Shown here in pieces: positions 63,195-64,000 of a stretch of DNA of 64,000 bases. The notes beneath the pieces are model-generated. The model was not told where the DNA came from, did no database searches, and was given only the letters and a program-made list of their open reading frames with translations. The stretch comes from M55B129 sp034189085 (GTDB lineage: Bacteria > Bacillota > Dethiobacteria > DTU022). A program made the translations under genes and the position numbers. Position 1 is the stretch's first letter. The number at the start of each line of letters is the position of its first letter. The stretch spans positions 1 through 64,000 of the forward strand of contig JAXHVH010000008.1 of NCBI GenBank assembly GCA_034189085.1, read 5' to 3'.

Positions 63195-64000
63195 TCAGCT
63201 CTCCGATCCCACTTTTACTTCTGCCATCTGTTTGTACATTTCCAGTCTTTCTTTAGCCCCTTTCGCTGCTTTTTCGAATAGAATATCTGCCCGATCGGGG
63301 AATTCCTGGGTTAAAGCCCGGAACCGGACTTCGTTCATCAAGAAAGTGCGCAGGTCTACCTTCGGTTCCTTAGAATCGAGAATGAAGGGGTTTTTCCCTT
63401 CGTGGGCCAGCAGAGGATTGTAGCGGAACAGTGACCAGTAACCTGAATCTACAGCCAGTTTCTCTTCTCTCTGACTCCTGCTCATGTTGATACCGTGAGC
63501 GATGCAGGGAGAATAGGCAATAATTAATGAAGGGCCGGGGTACGATTCAGCTTCAATAACAGCTTTCAGGAACTGATTCTTATTGGCGCCCATTGCTACA
63601 GTTGCTACATAAACATAACCATAGGTAACGGCCATCAAGCCAAGGTCTTTTTTACGGATGTCCTTGCCGGCGGCGGCGAATTTGGCAATTGCTCCGGTAG
63701 GTGTCGCTTTTGATGACTGGCCGCCTGTATTGGAGTAGACTTCTGTGTCGAGAACAAGGATATTTACATCTGCACCGGAGGCGATAACATGATCGAGCCC
63801 TCCGTAGCCGATGTCATAAGCCCAGCCGTCTCCTCCGAAAGCCCATACGGAACGTTTGGGCAAAAGGCCTGTTTTTTCCTTGATCTGTTCGAGCAGTTTG
63901 GCGTTGTTCTCCTGCGGTTTTTCAGCTTGCAAAAGTTTGCTGACCGTGTCCGCAGCTTTCAGAGATTCTTCACCCTGATCCTTTACTGCCAGCCATTTCT
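63195..64000 (-). CDS. nifJ: pyruvate:ferredoxin oxidoreductase, C-terminal part (runs off window)
   Basis: The last 267 or so residues of a single-chain PFOR; the frame is open to the right edge, so the start lies beyond the window. The thiamine diphosphate domain is visible: AFGGDGWAYDIGYGGLDHV, NILVLDTEVYSNTGGQSS and IAYSPCIAHGINM with the conserved cysteine. It oxidises pyruvate to acetyl-CoA and CO2 and reduces ferredoxin, or runs in reverse. The TTG at 63932 is internal, not a start. Confidence 0.93.
   Translation of the reverse strand, partial: KWLAVKDQGEESLKAADTVSKLLQAEKPQENNAKLLEQIKEKTGLLPKRSVWAFGGDGWAYDIGYGGLDHVIASGADVNILVLDTEVYSNTGGQSSKATPTGAIAKFAAAGKDIRKKDLGLMAVTYGYVYVATVAMGANKNQFLKAVIEAESYPGPSLIIAYSPCIAHGINMSRSQREEKLAVDSGYWSLFRYNPLLAHEGKNPFILDSKEPKVDLRTFLMNEVRFRALTQEFPDRADILFEKAAKGAKERLEMYKQMAEVKVGSES

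Noticed and set aside
1..64000. CRISPR arrays, prophage genes and intact transposases
   Set aside because: No direct-repeat array, integrase, phage structural gene or transposase was recognised on either strand.

Overview
The window comes from an anaerobic Bacillota (Firmicutes) of the Clostridia type. Three things show this: the order of housekeeping genes, which is the Bacillus/Clostridia origin-proximal backbone; the Bacillus-type large SRP RNA; and anaerobic C1/pyruvate enzymes (a selenocysteine formate dehydrogenase, formate-tetrahydrofolate ligase, and the end of pyruvate:ferredoxin oxidoreductase). Species cannot be named from sequence alone. No prophage, CRISPR array or intact insertion sequence was seen.

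Layout. 1-5.7 kb is a loose accessory stretch: a small membrane protein, a broken alpha/beta-hydrolase gene, an acyl-CoA synthetase, an acidic lipoprotein and a zinc-ribbon membrane protein. 5.8-15.8 kb is the tadA / tRNA-Ser / SRP RNA / dnaX / ybaB / recR block, with a five-gene oligopeptide ABC transporter operon between the two tRNA-Ser genes and a broken ACT-domain gene between the SRP RNA and dnaX. 15.8-17.2 kb holds two leftward genes (DUF3786, alpha/beta hydrolase). 17.3-26.9 kb is guaB, tmk-holB-yaaT, a divergent AbrB regulator, metG-tatD, an SCP2-like protein, rsmA and a YkuK-like gene. A 255-bp element closed by a perfect 17-bp inverted repeat lies before veg. 27.7-35.1 kb is a nicotinamidase-like / nicotinate phosphoribosyltransferase pair, ispE, a MobA-like nucleotidyltransferase, spoVG, a C-terminally short glmU, prs, rplY (ctc) and pth.

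35.1-40.2 kb holds a T-box controlled aroF-pheA unit facing a leftward formate dehydrogenase gene whose in-frame TGA is read as selenocysteine. 40.5-53.0 kb is mfd, a SpoVB-like flippase, mazG, hup, divIC, an S1-domain gene with an apparent ATC start, tilS, hpt and ftsH. 53.1-61.9 kb has a P1 peptidase, fhs, a probable group II intron remnant behind the fhs terminator, a leftward folate cluster (folE, HD protein, folP, folB, folK), a CPBP protease-like membrane protein and coaX. The end holds a frameshifted small membrane gene, a patatin-like lipase and the 3' part of PFOR.

Working together: folE/folP/folB/folK make the tetrahydrofolate that Fhs charges with formate, and the selenocysteine FDH interconverts CO2 and formate. 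The replication genes (dnaX, holB, recR, tmk), translation genes (tadA, metG, tilS, pth, rsmA, SRP RNA) and cell-wall/division genes (glmU, the SpoVB-like gene, divIC, ftsH) are the usual backbone. Sporulation genes that normally sit in this backbone (bofA, yabG, sspF, spoVT, yabP/yabQ, spoIIE) are absent from their places, which hints at a lineage that lost or rearranged sporulation.
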